A DNA stretch of 10,976 nt, from contig JBMYQA010000209.1 in the NCBI GenBank assembly GCA_049600855.1, positions 1 to 10,976 of the forward strand, written 5' to 3'. A model generated the notes under the pieces. The model saw only the letters and a program-made list of their open reading frames with translations. It was not told where the DNA came from and searched no databases. A program made the translations under genes and the position numbers. Source of the stretch: JBMYQA01 sp049600855. GTDB lineage: Bacteria; Bacteroidota; Bacteroidia; Cytophagales; Flammeovirgaceae. Positions 1 through 7,256 of the stretch are shown here, one piece after another; position 1 is the first letter of the stretch, and each line of letters starts with the position of its first letter.

Positions 1-6
1 AGCTAG

Positions 7-57
7 TTGAAGGTTCTTACCTTCAATTTAAATGCCTTTAAGCTTCCTAGCTTAAAG
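7..57. other. two adjacent small hairpins
   Basis: Two perfect inverted repeats lie side by side. The first has 8-bp arms at 7-14 and 19-26 around a 4-base loop. The second has 8-bp arms at 36-43 and 50-57 around a 6-base loop. Neither is followed by a clear T-run on either strand, so they are not obvious intrinsic terminators. One plus-strand frame runs in from the left edge and stops at 39-41, so this could be the 3' end or 3' UTR of a gene lying to the left. That is inference, because only about a dozen codons are visible. Confidence 0.4.
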
Positions 58-99
58 TGACAAAGACGAAGAAAAAATATGCGATAATGGGTTTAACTC

Positions 100-130
100 A
101 AAAAAAGCGTACTGAAAACAGTACGCTTTT
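100..130. terminator. bidirectional intrinsic terminator
   Basis: A perfect GC-containing stem (gcgtactg at 107-114, cagtacgc at 119-126) encloses an AAAA loop. Seven A's flank it on the left (100-106) and four T's on the right (127-130). Read on the minus strand the stem is followed by seven T's; read on the plus strand, by four. It can therefore stop transcripts from both sides, more strongly on the minus strand. The likely plus-strand client is a gene ending to the left of the window. Confidence 0.75.
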
Positions 131-176
131 CCAAACTCAATTGATTGTCAAAAACTTAAACTTAAATCGGTTTTTC

Positions 177-188
177 GCAAACGTTTGC
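177..188. promoter_or_regulatory. LacI-family-like operator palindrome
   Basis: GCAAACGTTTGC is a perfect 12-bp palindrome with a central CG. This is the general form of operators bound by LacI/GalR-family regulators, and it closely resembles the core of the E. coli PurR box. It sits between two terminators, and no gene start is visible next to it, so the regulated gene is unknown. A chance palindrome cannot be excluded. No LacI-type regulator is encoded in the window. Confidence 0.35.
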
Positions 189-203
189 ACACAAACGGGC
201 GAT

Positions 204-235
204 AAAAAGTCCTTCATTTTTTATTTGAAGGACTT
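204..235 (-). terminator. intrinsic terminator of the small lipoprotein gene
   Basis: A perfect 10-bp stem (207-216 with 226-235) encloses a 9-base loop. It begins 8 bases past the lipoprotein stop codon on the minus strand. Its core stem gtccttca/tgaaggac is followed on the minus strand by five T's (208-204). On the plus strand a seven-T run (239-245) follows after a short gap, so it may also stop opposing transcription. Confidence 0.75.
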
Positions 236-243
236 GAATTTTT

Positions 244-363
244 TTACTTTCTTAATTCGATTTTAGTGTTAGCATCACGGCTCTGTACAAGTTTATCACT
301 TTGGCTACAAGCAACAAATGCGAGCATTCCGCTAATCAAGAAAAAAGCTAATAGCTTCCGCAT
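244..363 (-). CDS. small predicted lipoprotein, 39 residues
   Basis: This short gene encodes MRKLLAFFLISGMLAFVACS followed by 19 more residues, ending in IELRK. It has the three parts of a lipoprotein signal peptide: a basic N-terminus (R2, K3), a hydrophobic core (residues 4-17) and a lipobox FVAC at 16-19, with C19 as the predicted lipidated residue. Cleavage would leave a mature peptide of only 21 residues, polar and charged. It would be anchored to a membrane by the acyl chains; the inner or outer leaflet cannot be decided, as there is no clear run of acidic residues after the cysteine to mark surface export. A TAnnTTTG promoter lies 41 bases upstream and a strong terminator 8 bases downstream, so it looks like a self-contained transcription unit just past der. 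The family is not recognised and no function is proposed. Alternatively it may be a chance frame, but promoter, lipobox and terminator together argue against that. Confidence 0.72.
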   Translation of the reverse strand: MRKLLAFFLISGMLAFVACSQSDKLVQSRDANTKIELRK

Positions 364-403
364 AGTTGAATAAATAGTTAGTTTATCGTCAATAATCCGT
401 AGG

Positions 404-411
404 CAAATATA
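404..411 (-). promoter_or_regulatory. Bacteroidota -10 promoter element for the small lipoprotein
   Basis: On the minus strand this reads TATATTTG, an exact match to the Bacteroidota primary sigma factor -10 consensus TAnnTTTG. Transcription would start about 7 bases downstream, giving a 5' UTR of about 35 bases before the lipoprotein ATG. No clear -33 TTTG element is visible at the expected spacing. Confidence 0.55.
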
Positions 412-441
412 ATGATTATATGATATTTCCTAGAAAATGTA

Positions 442-1746
442 TCATTTTTTTCGGTACACGATTTTGATGGGTACTCCAGAGAAGTCGAAATGCTTCCTCA
501 TTTTATTCATTAAAAAGCGTGTATAAGGCTCTTTGATATGTGTAGGAAAGTTACAGAAAAATGCGAAAGTAGGTGCTTTTGTAGGCAATTGCGTGATGTA
601 TTTGATTTTGATGTGTTTCCCTCGATAGGCAGGAGGAGGAGTACGTTCAATTTCTCTCAGCATTACCTCATTTAATTTTGAAGTCGAGACTTTTTGTTGG
701 CGATTGTGGTACACTTGAATGGCTAATTCAATCGTTTTAACAATACGCTGTTTACTCAATACAGAAGTAAATACAATCGGCATGTAATCGTTAGGAGCCA
801 ATTTTTCACGCATAGCGCGTTCAAAATCTCGAGCGGTATTGGTTTCTTTTTTCACCAAATCCCACTTATTGACCATGATCATGATGCCCTTGCGATTTTT
901 GTGCGCTAGATGGATAATGTTGAGGTCTTGAGATTCTAATCCCCGCGTAGCATCAATCATCACTACACATACATCAGATTCTTCAATAGATTTGATGGCA
1001 CGGAGGATCGAATAAAATTCTACATTTTCTTTGATTCTGGATTTTCTTCGGATTCCTGCAGTATCGGTAATAATGAGCTCGTGCCCAAAACCTTTGTAAT
1101 GACCATTTACTGAATCGCGCGTAGTCCCCGCAATATCTGTTACAATACTTCTTTCTTCATTGAGCAAGAGGTTGACAAATGAAGATTTTCCAGCATTTGG
1201 TCGGCCAACTACGGCAATTTTAGGGAGCGGAGATTCTTCTTCATCAGCAGGTACTTCAAAATGACTTACTACCGCATCAAGCAAATCTCCTGTTCCTGAG
1301 CCATTCATGGCTGAAATCGGATAGACATCCCCTAAGCCTAACTCATAAAACTCGGAAGCTAAATGCCTTCGATCGTAGTTGTCGGCCTTATTTGCTGCTA
1401 CATAGACGGGCTTTTTAGATTGCCGAACTACATTGGCAAATTCCTTATCTAATCCGAGCAATCCTGCTTCACAATCTACCACAAACACCAGTACAGAAGC
1501 TTCTTCCATGGCAATGGACACTTGTTCTCGAATAGCCCCTTCAAAGGTGTCTTCAGAACCCACCACATACCCACCTGTGTCAATGGCGGTAAACTCTTTA
1601 TCGGTCCAAACTACTTTGCCATAATGACGATCACGGGTGACTCCACTGGTATTGTCCATAATCGCATCTCTACGTTCAACTAAGCGGTTAAAAAGTGTAG
1701 ATTTCCCTACATTGGGTCTTCCTACAATTGCTACTATATCTGCCAT
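442..1746 (-). CDS. der: GTPase Der (EngA), ribosome assembly factor
   Basis: Der is an essential GTPase with two tandem G domains that binds the large ribosomal subunit and is needed for its late maturation in the cytoplasm. The 434-residue length is normal for the family. G domain 1 shows the P-loop GRPNVGKS (9-16), switch residues VTRD (36-39), DTGG (56-59) and NKAD (119-122). G domain 2 shows GRPNAGKS (181-188), GTTRD (207-211), DTAG (228-231) and NKWD (293-296). The C-terminal KH-like domain covers roughly residues 350-434, with the conserved stretch RTPPPAYRGK, and ends in basic residues. All nucleotide-binding motifs are intact. The ATG at 1746 is the only sensible start, since the first P-loop begins at residue 9. 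A TAnnTTTG promoter lies about 155 bases upstream, so der is probably transcribed apart from the large secreted-protein gene before it. No obvious terminator follows its stop before the lipoprotein promoter. Confidence 0.98.
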   Translation of the reverse strand: MADIVAIVGRPNVGKSTLFNRLVERRDAIMDNTSGVTRDRHYGKVVWTDKEFTAIDTGGYVVGSEDTFEGAIREQVSIAMEEASVLVFVVDCEAGLLGLDKEFANVVRQSKKPVYVAANKADNYDRRHLASEFYELGLGDVYPISAMNGSGTGDLLDAVVSHFEVPADEEESPLPKIAVVGRPNAGKSSFVNLLLNEERSIVTDIAGTTRDSVNGHYKGFGHELIITDTAGIRRKSRIKENVEFYSILRAIKSIEESDVCVVMIDATRGLESQDLNIIHLAHKNRKGIMIMVNKWDLVKKETNTARDFERAMREKLAPNDYMPIVFTSVLSKQRIVKTIELAIQVYHNRQQKVSTSKLNEVMLREIERTPPPAYRGKHIKIKYITQLPTKAPTFAFFCNFPTHIKEPYTRFLMNKMRKHFDFSGVPIKIVYRKK

Positions 1747-1901
1747 GATTGAAATCTCTTTTTTAGTTGAGTAACCCTAAAAAAGTGATGCTAGCATTCA
1801 TTGGCTGTAGCTGTTTTTTAGCGTTACGTAATCAGCGCGTAAATCTCCTTTCTAATCTCCCTTAAAGCAGTGTAAGTACAGGGGAAATTTTAACAAGGCT
1901 G

Positions 1902-1909
1902 CAAAGTTA
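1902..1909 (-). promoter_or_regulatory. Bacteroidota -10 promoter element for der
   Basis: On the minus strand this reads TAACTTTG followed by C, matching TAnnTTTG. It sits 25 bases past the stop codon of the upstream secreted-protein gene and points at der. The implied start point is near 1895, giving an unusually long leader of about 150 bases before the der ATG. A -33 TTTG element is not clear. Confidence 0.5.
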
Positions 1910-1934
1910 AAAGTTTTGAAGATAAAGCACAGGA

Positions 1935-4900
1935 TTACAGTCGAATAAATTTCCTGCTTCTACTAGTTTGCTGATTACTCACTCGAATCAAGTAGGTACC
2001 CTTGGGTAAGGTAGACAGTTGGATGCTGCCTTCCCAAAGTTGACTGTTGGAATTAATCGCTTGCTTGAGAATGACCTTTCCTGCCATATCAAAAATAGTG
2101 AGTTCGTGTTGGCCTTGAACGTCTGACCAAATCTCCAGTGTTGCCGCTCCATAGGATGGATTGGGGAAGAGGGCAATGTCTAATCCATGATCGCCTTCAA
2201 TAAATACACTGATGATTTTGGAGAAGCCAACCGTGCCATCAAAAGCAACATCTTTGAGGCGGTAATAATTGATGCCGTGATACGGTTCGGTATCGATGAA
2301 TTCATAAGCCTGTAGTACCTGACTATTTCCTTGCCCTTGGATAACTCCAATTTCCTCAAAGGATTCCCCATCTTTCGAATGTTCCACTACAAAAAAATCA
2401 TGTTCAATTTCTTGGATCGTTTCCCAAAATACACGCACCTCATTATTCGGCAAGCGTTCTGCATCAAAACGGAGTAATTCGACGGGAAGTACATTGTCTT
2501 CAATGGTTGTCGCTAAGGTAAATGGACTGAAAGAACTAATGATATCGGAGGTTACAGAACCTGGAATTCCTGTATTGATCGCATTGCCGCCTTCATTCAC
2601 CCATTGCGAACCGTTCCAACGAGCTACGCGCAAGGCGTTGTGATCTGAACTGCTACTACTGACATCACTATGCGAATTCCAATGCAGCGTTACGGTGGCA
2701 TTCGCAGCAGTACCTGCTGAACTTCGATCTAATAGCCAATATTCAATTTCGCTCACATGATGAATGGAAGCAGCTAAACTGGTTTGATCATAAGTTGGGT
2801 GCGCACTCTCGTTAACATATTCCGCAGTAAAATCAGTAGCATCAGCAGACTGAGGCGAAATGCCGATTTGAGCTAATATGCCGTTTTTGCCAGTTGGAAA
2901 AGTAAACGCATTGGTGGAGTTAGTCTTTTTTACCATTGGCCCATTGACATAACTGCTCGTACTTCCCTCAGCTCCAACTCCCATGATGGCGTTTTCGAGT
3001 AGGATTAATTGATTGGCAGCATCAGTGGTCATAATGCCATTGCTAAGGTGCAACTCGTTGTCTACATTGACTGTTTGTTGAAGCGTTAATCCACCACCAG
3101 TGTTGGTGAGATGTAAATAATCGATGGTAGTTACTGTATTCCCATCGAGTTGCTGTACGCTACTTCCTTCAAAAAGTACGGGTCGTTCATTGCCTGTGAA
3201 AGTGCCATTATTGGTGAAATTCCCCTTCAGTTTTAAATCTCCACCCATTGAGTTGGATAAGGTGAGTGAGCCTCCTGAAGCAATGGTACAATCTCCGCCA
3301 ATGGTTAAGCTATCCGATAAATTGGTTGTACTTCCATTCATTTCTAGTGATCCTTCAATGAGTAAATCGCCACTTAGACTACGTTTACTGGTTGGATCTT
3401 CATTCCCAAAGTTTAGTGTAGTACCAGCAGTAATGGTTACGTCATTTAATGAGGCATCATTCCATTCAATGTTACGATTAAAACTACCTCCTGTATTGTA
3501 GTTGAGCAGCGAAGAAGTCCCATAAGTAGGGGAGTTGGTATCAACAAACGAAGCACTTTTAAGCGCTAAGGTTCCATTAATGGTACTGATTCCACTTCCA
3601 AAATTAATTCCTCCATTTTCCAATTCCATGGTAACATCAGTATCTAGCACAAAAGTACCACTGTTGGTGGCGTTTAGGTTTTTACAAGTGGTGGACGTAG
3701 CACAACTGATTTTGAAGATACTGCCAACACTACCCGTAATAGTTCTTGCAGCTCCATCTACTTGAATGTTTCCCCCTGAACCAGTTAGTGTCATCATTTG
3801 TCCATTCAAATCAATGTTTCCAGCTAATAATTGCAGCACATCAGCAGTAGCACCGTGTACATTTACATTCGTTGATGGAGCGTTGCTGAGTTGTACATTT
3901 GCAGCTGTGTTATTGACAACTAAAAAATCAAATTCTTCCGTACCTCCACCAGTAACACGAATCGTTTGAGTGCTTGAACCATTGAAGGTGACGGCACGAT
4001 TATTAGGCGTAAAGGTTGCTGTATTACCTTTAGTCCAGTTTCCGCCAAGCTGAAGATCTCCACCCAATGCACTCGAAAGTGTTAAGGTTCCATTGTTTGT
4101 GAGATTTCCAAGTACACGAAAATTTCCTGTCATGCTTTCCATACTCAACGAGGACCCGTTATCAATGGTGAGATTTCCTGCAATTTGTCGGGCATCATTA
4201 CTGCCATTAGCCAATTGAAACGTAGTGTTATTGCTAATTTGAACGTGATTGGGATAGCCTGCACCAGAAGTGGCAGACCATTCTGCATTTCGATTAAACG
4301 TACCGCCTGTGTTGTAAAGTAAAGTAGCAGCAGCTCCATAGGTAGGGGAATCAAAGGCAAAGCCGCTAAAGTTAATTTGAAAAGTGCCATTGATGGTGCT
4401 AGTTGAACCAAAAGTGATTCCCCCATTTGCAATCAAATCATTCATCGCAATGACTCCTGAAAAGGTGCAGTTTCCTGCACAATTGATGATTTCATTATTA
4501 GAAGTGAAGGTGCCATTATTGATGATTGAACCAGTATTGGCTATATTAATATTGCGCACTGCTCCATCATCAGCGGTAAGGGTGGCACCTGTTTCAATGG
4601 TTAATGTAGCAATATTGATGTCGTCATCTACCGTAATGTTATGACCATTCTTTATGGTGACAGGTTGATCATCGGCAGGAACAGCACCGCCAAGCCAAGT
4701 AGCAGCCGCAGACCAATTGCCAGTTGAGCTACTTTCCCAAGTACTTGCAACGGTGTAGCTGTAGTTGGAACCACTGTTGTTATTGAGGTTAATGGTATAT
4801 AAATCGGCGTTTGCACTCGAAATGGAAGAAACATCACCAGAAGTAAATGTATAATAGCTTACCGAAACACCAGCATTATTTACTGAGGCAGGAATATCAG

Positions 4901-5546
4901 CCGTATAGGTGGTGCCACTTCCTGCCATTTTTATAATTGTAGAAGTGGAAAAACCATCCGTCGAATAGCGCAAATAGGCTGCTTGGCCAGTATTAAAAGC
5001 TCCATCTAACGTGGCTGTTATGGTGACATTCTGGCCAGGATATACGGTACTTGATGGATTGCGAGAAACCGTAGAAATGGATCGGATCGTTGTACTTTGA
5101 ATTTCAAAAATGGCGATATTATCAATATCCTCATCTACTTTAAATACATAAGCATGAGCCGTATTAGCCCCTGTGATTTTAAAGGCATTTGCATTGCCAT
5201 CTTGAATGTTGGTATGAGGACTTGCCTGATTGAGTCCAATTACATCACCATTACTTGGAGGCTGTCGTTCGGTTCCTCCCGAACTTCTAAATCGGAAAAA
5301 GTTATCGCCCGTTCCAGTGGGTGAGGCAATCATGAGGTAGGTTCCACCCGCACTGGTATTCATCGAACAGCCAGCACTATAATTATTGCTACACCCAGTA
5401 GGAGTAATATTGTTGAATTGAGTCGTGAGGAAAGTAGTTTGAGCAGAAATAGGCTGGGCAACTAAGCTTATACCAATACATAGGAACAACTGAGCGAATA
5501 CACAGGCAGTGTATTTACTGTAAAAGTAACCGTTTTTCATTTTCAT
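1935..5546 (-). CDS. large secreted beta-rich protein with T9SS type A sorting domain
   Basis: This 1203-residue protein begins with a long signal peptide whose core is about residues 11-30, with likely cleavage after ISAQ (33-36). Residues 37-150 form an N-terminal module of unknown type. Residues about 155-265 look like an Ig-like module (YLRYSTDGFSTS, then VSYYTF). From about 266 the sequence is low in cysteine and rich in G, N, T and S, with repeated short strands such as NLTNNGTL, suggesting a right-handed beta-helix or similar stacked-strand fold. Two copies of a roughly 170-residue unit are visible (375-547 and 645-814). An FN3-like module of a kind common in Bacteroidota starts at LPVELLRF (1020-1027). 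The last 80 residues are a type A sorting tail: LFPNPSYGAATLEI, then LTIFDMAGKV, then GTYLIRVS and KFIRL. The T9SS would export it across the outer membrane and remove the tail. There is no catalytic motif; adhesion or matrix roles are guesses. The ATG at 5546 is chosen; residue 3 is also a Met and could start translation. Confidence 0.93.
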   Translation of the reverse strand: MKMKNGYFYSKYTACVFAQLFLCIGISLVAQPISAQTTFLTTQFNNITPTGCSNNYSAGCSMNTSAGGTYLMIASPTGTGDNFFRFRSSGGTERQPPSNGDVIGLNQASPHTNIQDGNANAFKITGANTAHAYVFKVDEDIDNIAIFEIQSTTIRSISTVSRNPSSTVYPGQNVTITATLDGAFNTGQAAYLRYSTDGFSTSTIIKMAGSGTTYTADIPASVNNAGVSVSYYTFTSGDVSSISSANADLYTINLNNNSGSNYSYTVASTWESSSTGNWSAAATWLGGAVPADDQPVTIKNGHNITVDDDINIATLTIETGATLTADDGAVRNINIANTGSIINNGTFTSNNEIINCAGNCTFSGVIAMNDLIANGGITFGSTSTINGTFQINFSGFAFDSPTYGAAATLLYNTGGTFNRNAEWSATSGAGYPNHVQISNNTTFQLANGSNDARQIAGNLTIDNGSSLSMESMTGNFRVLGNLTNNGTLTLSSALGGDLQLGGNWTKGNTATFTPNNRAVTFNGSSTQTIRVTGGGTEEFDFLVVNNTAANVQLSNAPSTNVNVHGATADVLQLLAGNIDLNGQMMTLTGSGGNIQVDGAARTITGSVGSIFKISCATSTTCKNLNATNSGTFVLDTDVTMELENGGINFGSGISTINGTLALKSASFVDTNSPTYGTSSLLNYNTGGSFNRNIEWNDASLNDVTITAGTTLNFGNEDPTSKRSLSGDLLIEGSLEMNGSTTNLSDSLTIGGDCTIASGGSLTLSNSMGGDLKLKGNFTNNGTFTGNERPVLFEGSSVQQLDGNTVTTIDYLHLTNTGGGLTLQQTVNVDNELHLSNGIMTTDAANQLILLENAIMGVGAEGSTSSYVNGPMVKKTNSTNAFTFPTGKNGILAQIGISPQSADATDFTAEYVNESAHPTYDQTSLAASIHHVSEIEYWLLDRSSAGTAANATVTLHWNSHSDVSSSSSDHNALRVARWNGSQWVNEGGNAINTGIPGSVTSDIISSFSPFTLATTIEDNVLPVELLRFDAERLPNNEVRVFWETIQEIEHDFFVVEHSKDGESFEEIGVIQGQGNSQVLQAYEFIDTEPYHGINYYRLKDVAFDGTVGFSKIISVFIEGDHGLDIALFPNPSYGAATLEIWSDVQGQHELTIFDMAGKVILKQAINSNSQLWEGSIQLSTLPKGTYLIRVSNQQTSRSRKFIRL
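3105..3614 (-). repeat. internal duplication, copy B (residues 645-814)
   Basis: This is the second copy of a roughly 170-residue unit. It opens with GGINFGSGISTINGTL, continues with SPTYGTSSLLNYNTGGSFNR, then GGDLKLKGNFTNNGTF, and ends near YLHLTN. It lines up with copy A at a constant offset of about 270 residues at its start. The DNA at 3462-3534 is still visibly similar to 4278-4349 in copy A, with shared blocks such as cgattaaa and gtagggga. The two copies have diverged at many positions. Confidence 0.8.
3906..4424 (-). repeat. internal duplication, copy A (residues 375-547)
   Basis: This is the first copy of the unit repeated at 3105-3614. It opens with GGITFGSTSTINGTF, continues with SPTYGAAATLLYNTGGTFNR, then GGDLQLGGNWTKG, and ends near FLVVNN. 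About 97 residues without an obvious counterpart separate the two copies. They include the cysteine pair C615 and C621. Confidence 0.8.
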
Positions 5547-5741
5547 TTCCGTACGTTAGTTAGTGGTTTGCTGCTGAAGCAGAAAAGCCACGCTGAGTTG
5601 ATTGAGCGTTGGGTTTTTGGGTTTATGTAACAAGCAATTTAATTAAAAATCTGTCTATAAATTCATTTTTACGACGCAGAAATGCGGTTTTAGGGCTGCA
5701 AACGATTGAAGTTTTCCGCATAAATGGAATATTTTGATTCT

Positions 5742-5749
5742 TATATTTG
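5742..5749 (+). promoter_or_regulatory. Bacteroidota -10 promoter element for the membrane glycosyltransferase
   Basis: TATATTTG matches TAnnTTTG exactly. The predicted start point is near 5756, leaving an A-rich leader of about 23 bases before the ATG at 5779. The element lies downstream of the TTG codon at 5734, which could extend the reading frame upstream, so it argues that translation starts at 5779. Confidence 0.6.
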
Positions 5750-5778
5750 TTGCAAAGAAAAATCAAGAGAATAACCAG

Positions 5779-7143
5779 ATGCGTGAGCTATTTCAGAAAC
5801 ACCGAACAATTTGGATGATGTTAGCCATGGCATTGCTCATGGCTTGCTTTGGCAAATTAGCCTTTTTTACGGATCGTAGTGCATTTGGGGAATTGATCTT
5901 ATTTTTTGGATTAGGATTTATGGGCTATGCCATCGTACTGCAATTAAAACTATCCATGAAGTGGCTGATTGCCGTTGCCATATTTTCGCGCCTGATTTTC
6001 CTATTTTCAATTCCAGCCTTATCCGATGATTATTTTCGATTTATATGGGATGGTTTACTCAGTCTGAATGGTATTAATCCCTTTTTCGAACTGCCATCTT
6101 ATTACATGCAAGAAGGCGCACCTGAAGTTTCAGGAATAACCAAAGCACTGTTCGATCACTTAAACTCTCCCAATTATTTCACCATTTATCCGCCTGTAAA
6201 TCAGTTAACTTTCGCATTAGGTGCATTGGGGTATTCGGGAAATGACTTTTTAGTGAGTGTCGTATTGATGCGTTTGGTGTTATTATTTGGCGAGGGGCTA
6301 ACCATTGTTTACCTCATCAAAATCTGTAAACACGTTGGAATAGATGAACGGAAGAGCATGATTTATGCGCTCAATCCACTCATTATCGTAGAGTTAGTCG
6401 GAAATCTCCACTTTGAAGCGATGATGATTGCCTTTTTGTGTATGGCAATCTATCACTATCTAAAAGGAAAACTGGATTTATCTGCTGTATTTTTTGCCTT
6501 ATCAGTAAATTCTAAATTGCTTCCTTTAATGTTGCTGCCTTTATTGTTACCAAGATTAGGTTGGATAAAAAGCATTCGTTACTATGCCATTGTTGGCGGG
6601 TTGACATTGTTATGCTTTACGCCATTTTTGAGTTTGGAAATGATTGAGCACCTTTCAAACAGTATCAATCTCTATTTCAAATCCTTTGAATTTAATGCCA
6701 GTTTGTATTACATCGTCCGCTGGATTGGCTATGAGGTAACGGGCTATAATATTATCGCTTATGCAGGGCGCAGCCTCTCTTTAGCAGTAGTCATCAGTAT
6801 TTTTTGGATGACCTTTCATCCTAAATACAAACAAACTCCTATGATTCAGCTCATGTTTTGGGCATTTGCTTGCTATCTATTTGCTTCTACCATTGTACAT
6901 CCCTGGTACATTTCTACCCTAGTTTTCTTTGCGGTCATGTTGCGTTACCAATTTCCCATCTATTGGTCGGGCTTAGCTTTACTTTCGTATGCCGCCTATC
7001 AAACTGATGCTTATGTAGAGAATTTGTGGTTAGTTGGATTAGAGTATATGGTGGTATTTGGGGTGATGGGGTGGGAGGTGTGGAAAGGGAACACGAAGCC
7101 CCTAACGTTGTTGAATCGTAATGATTTTATAATGAAAAATTGA
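5779..7143 (+). CDS. polytopic membrane glycosyltransferase, GT-C fold (mannosyltransferase-like)
   Basis: This 454-residue inner-membrane protein has about ten or more hydrophobic segments (for example 11-30, 37-55, 60-80, 158-181, 211-228, 234-258, 268-286, 331-346, 356-372, 379-400). GT-C enzymes transfer sugars from polyprenyl-phosphate donors on the periplasmic side. The key marker is the acidic pair D83-D84 in the first periplasmic loop, inside SDDYFRFIWDGLLSLNGINP (82-101), the usual site of the GT-C catalytic aspartate. IYPPVNQ (136-142), NPLII (199-203), the H211-x-E213 after NL, and HPWY (374-377) resemble GT87/DUF2029-type and bacterial mannosyltransferase families. Mannose as the sugar is inferred, not shown. 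The frame is open upstream to a TTG at 5734, but the promoter at 5742-5749 would leave that codon untranscribed, so the ATG at 5779 is preferred. It is divergent from one T9SS cargo gene and 136 bases before another on its own strand. Confidence 0.85.
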   Translation: MRELFQKHRTIWMMLAMALLMACFGKLAFFTDRSAFGELILFFGLGFMGYAIVLQLKLSMKWLIAVAIFSRLIFLFSIPALSDDYFRFIWDGLLSLNGINPFFELPSYYMQEGAPEVSGITKALFDHLNSPNYFTIYPPVNQLTFALGALGYSGNDFLVSVVLMRLVLLFGEGLTIVYLIKICKHVGIDERKSMIYALNPLIIVELVGNLHFEAMMIAFLCMAIYHYLKGKLDLSAVFFALSVNSKLLPLMLLPLLLPRLGWIKSIRYYAIVGGLTLLCFTPFLSLEMIEHLSNSINLYFKSFEFNASLYYIVRWIGYEVTGYNIIAYAGRSLSLAVVISIFWMTFHPKYKQTPMIQLMFWAFACYLFASTIVHPWYISTLVFFAVMLRYQFPIYWSGLALLSYAAYQTDAYVENLWLVGLEYMVVFGVMGWEVWKGNTKPLTLLNRNDFIMKN

Positions 7144-7256
7144 TCTGATAAAAATAGATTTTTTGCAGTGAGGTGATTTTATATTTTTTTGTGAAAGATT
7201 GGTTTTTTAGGGTTTGTGGTTGTCTTTATAATGACATTTATTTACAGGCATTAACC

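Noticed and set aside
1..41. A short open plus-strand frame from the left edge ending at TAA 39-41 (LVEGSYLQFKCL)
   Set aside because: Only twelve codons are visible, too few to call the end of a gene.
57..266. A 69-codon plus-strand frame with a GTG start
   Set aside because: It runs through both hairpin terminators and overlaps the 3' end of the small lipoprotein gene. Its translation is K/N/F-rich with no recognisable features.
420..450. Hairpin (420-425 with 440-445) just past the der stop codon
   Set aside because: The stem is A/T only and the T-run (445-450) follows it on the plus strand, the wrong side to terminate der; no plus-strand gene ends here.
3124..4644. Several plus-strand frames opposite the 1203-residue gene
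   Set aside because: They are antisense shadows of a repetitive T/S/N/G-rich coding sequence, with no signal peptide, domain or promoter of their own.
5623..5721. A 32-residue minus-strand frame (MRKTSIVCSPKTAFLRRKNE...) upstream of the large secreted-protein gene
   Set aside because: It has no clear promoter or ribosome binding site, and its cysteine at position 8 is not in a lipobox; it is probably chance within the 5' region.
5682..5721. Inverted repeat ATGCGG ... CCGCAT between the divergent genes
   Set aside because: The arms are only 6 bp with a 28-base loop, which is expected by chance.
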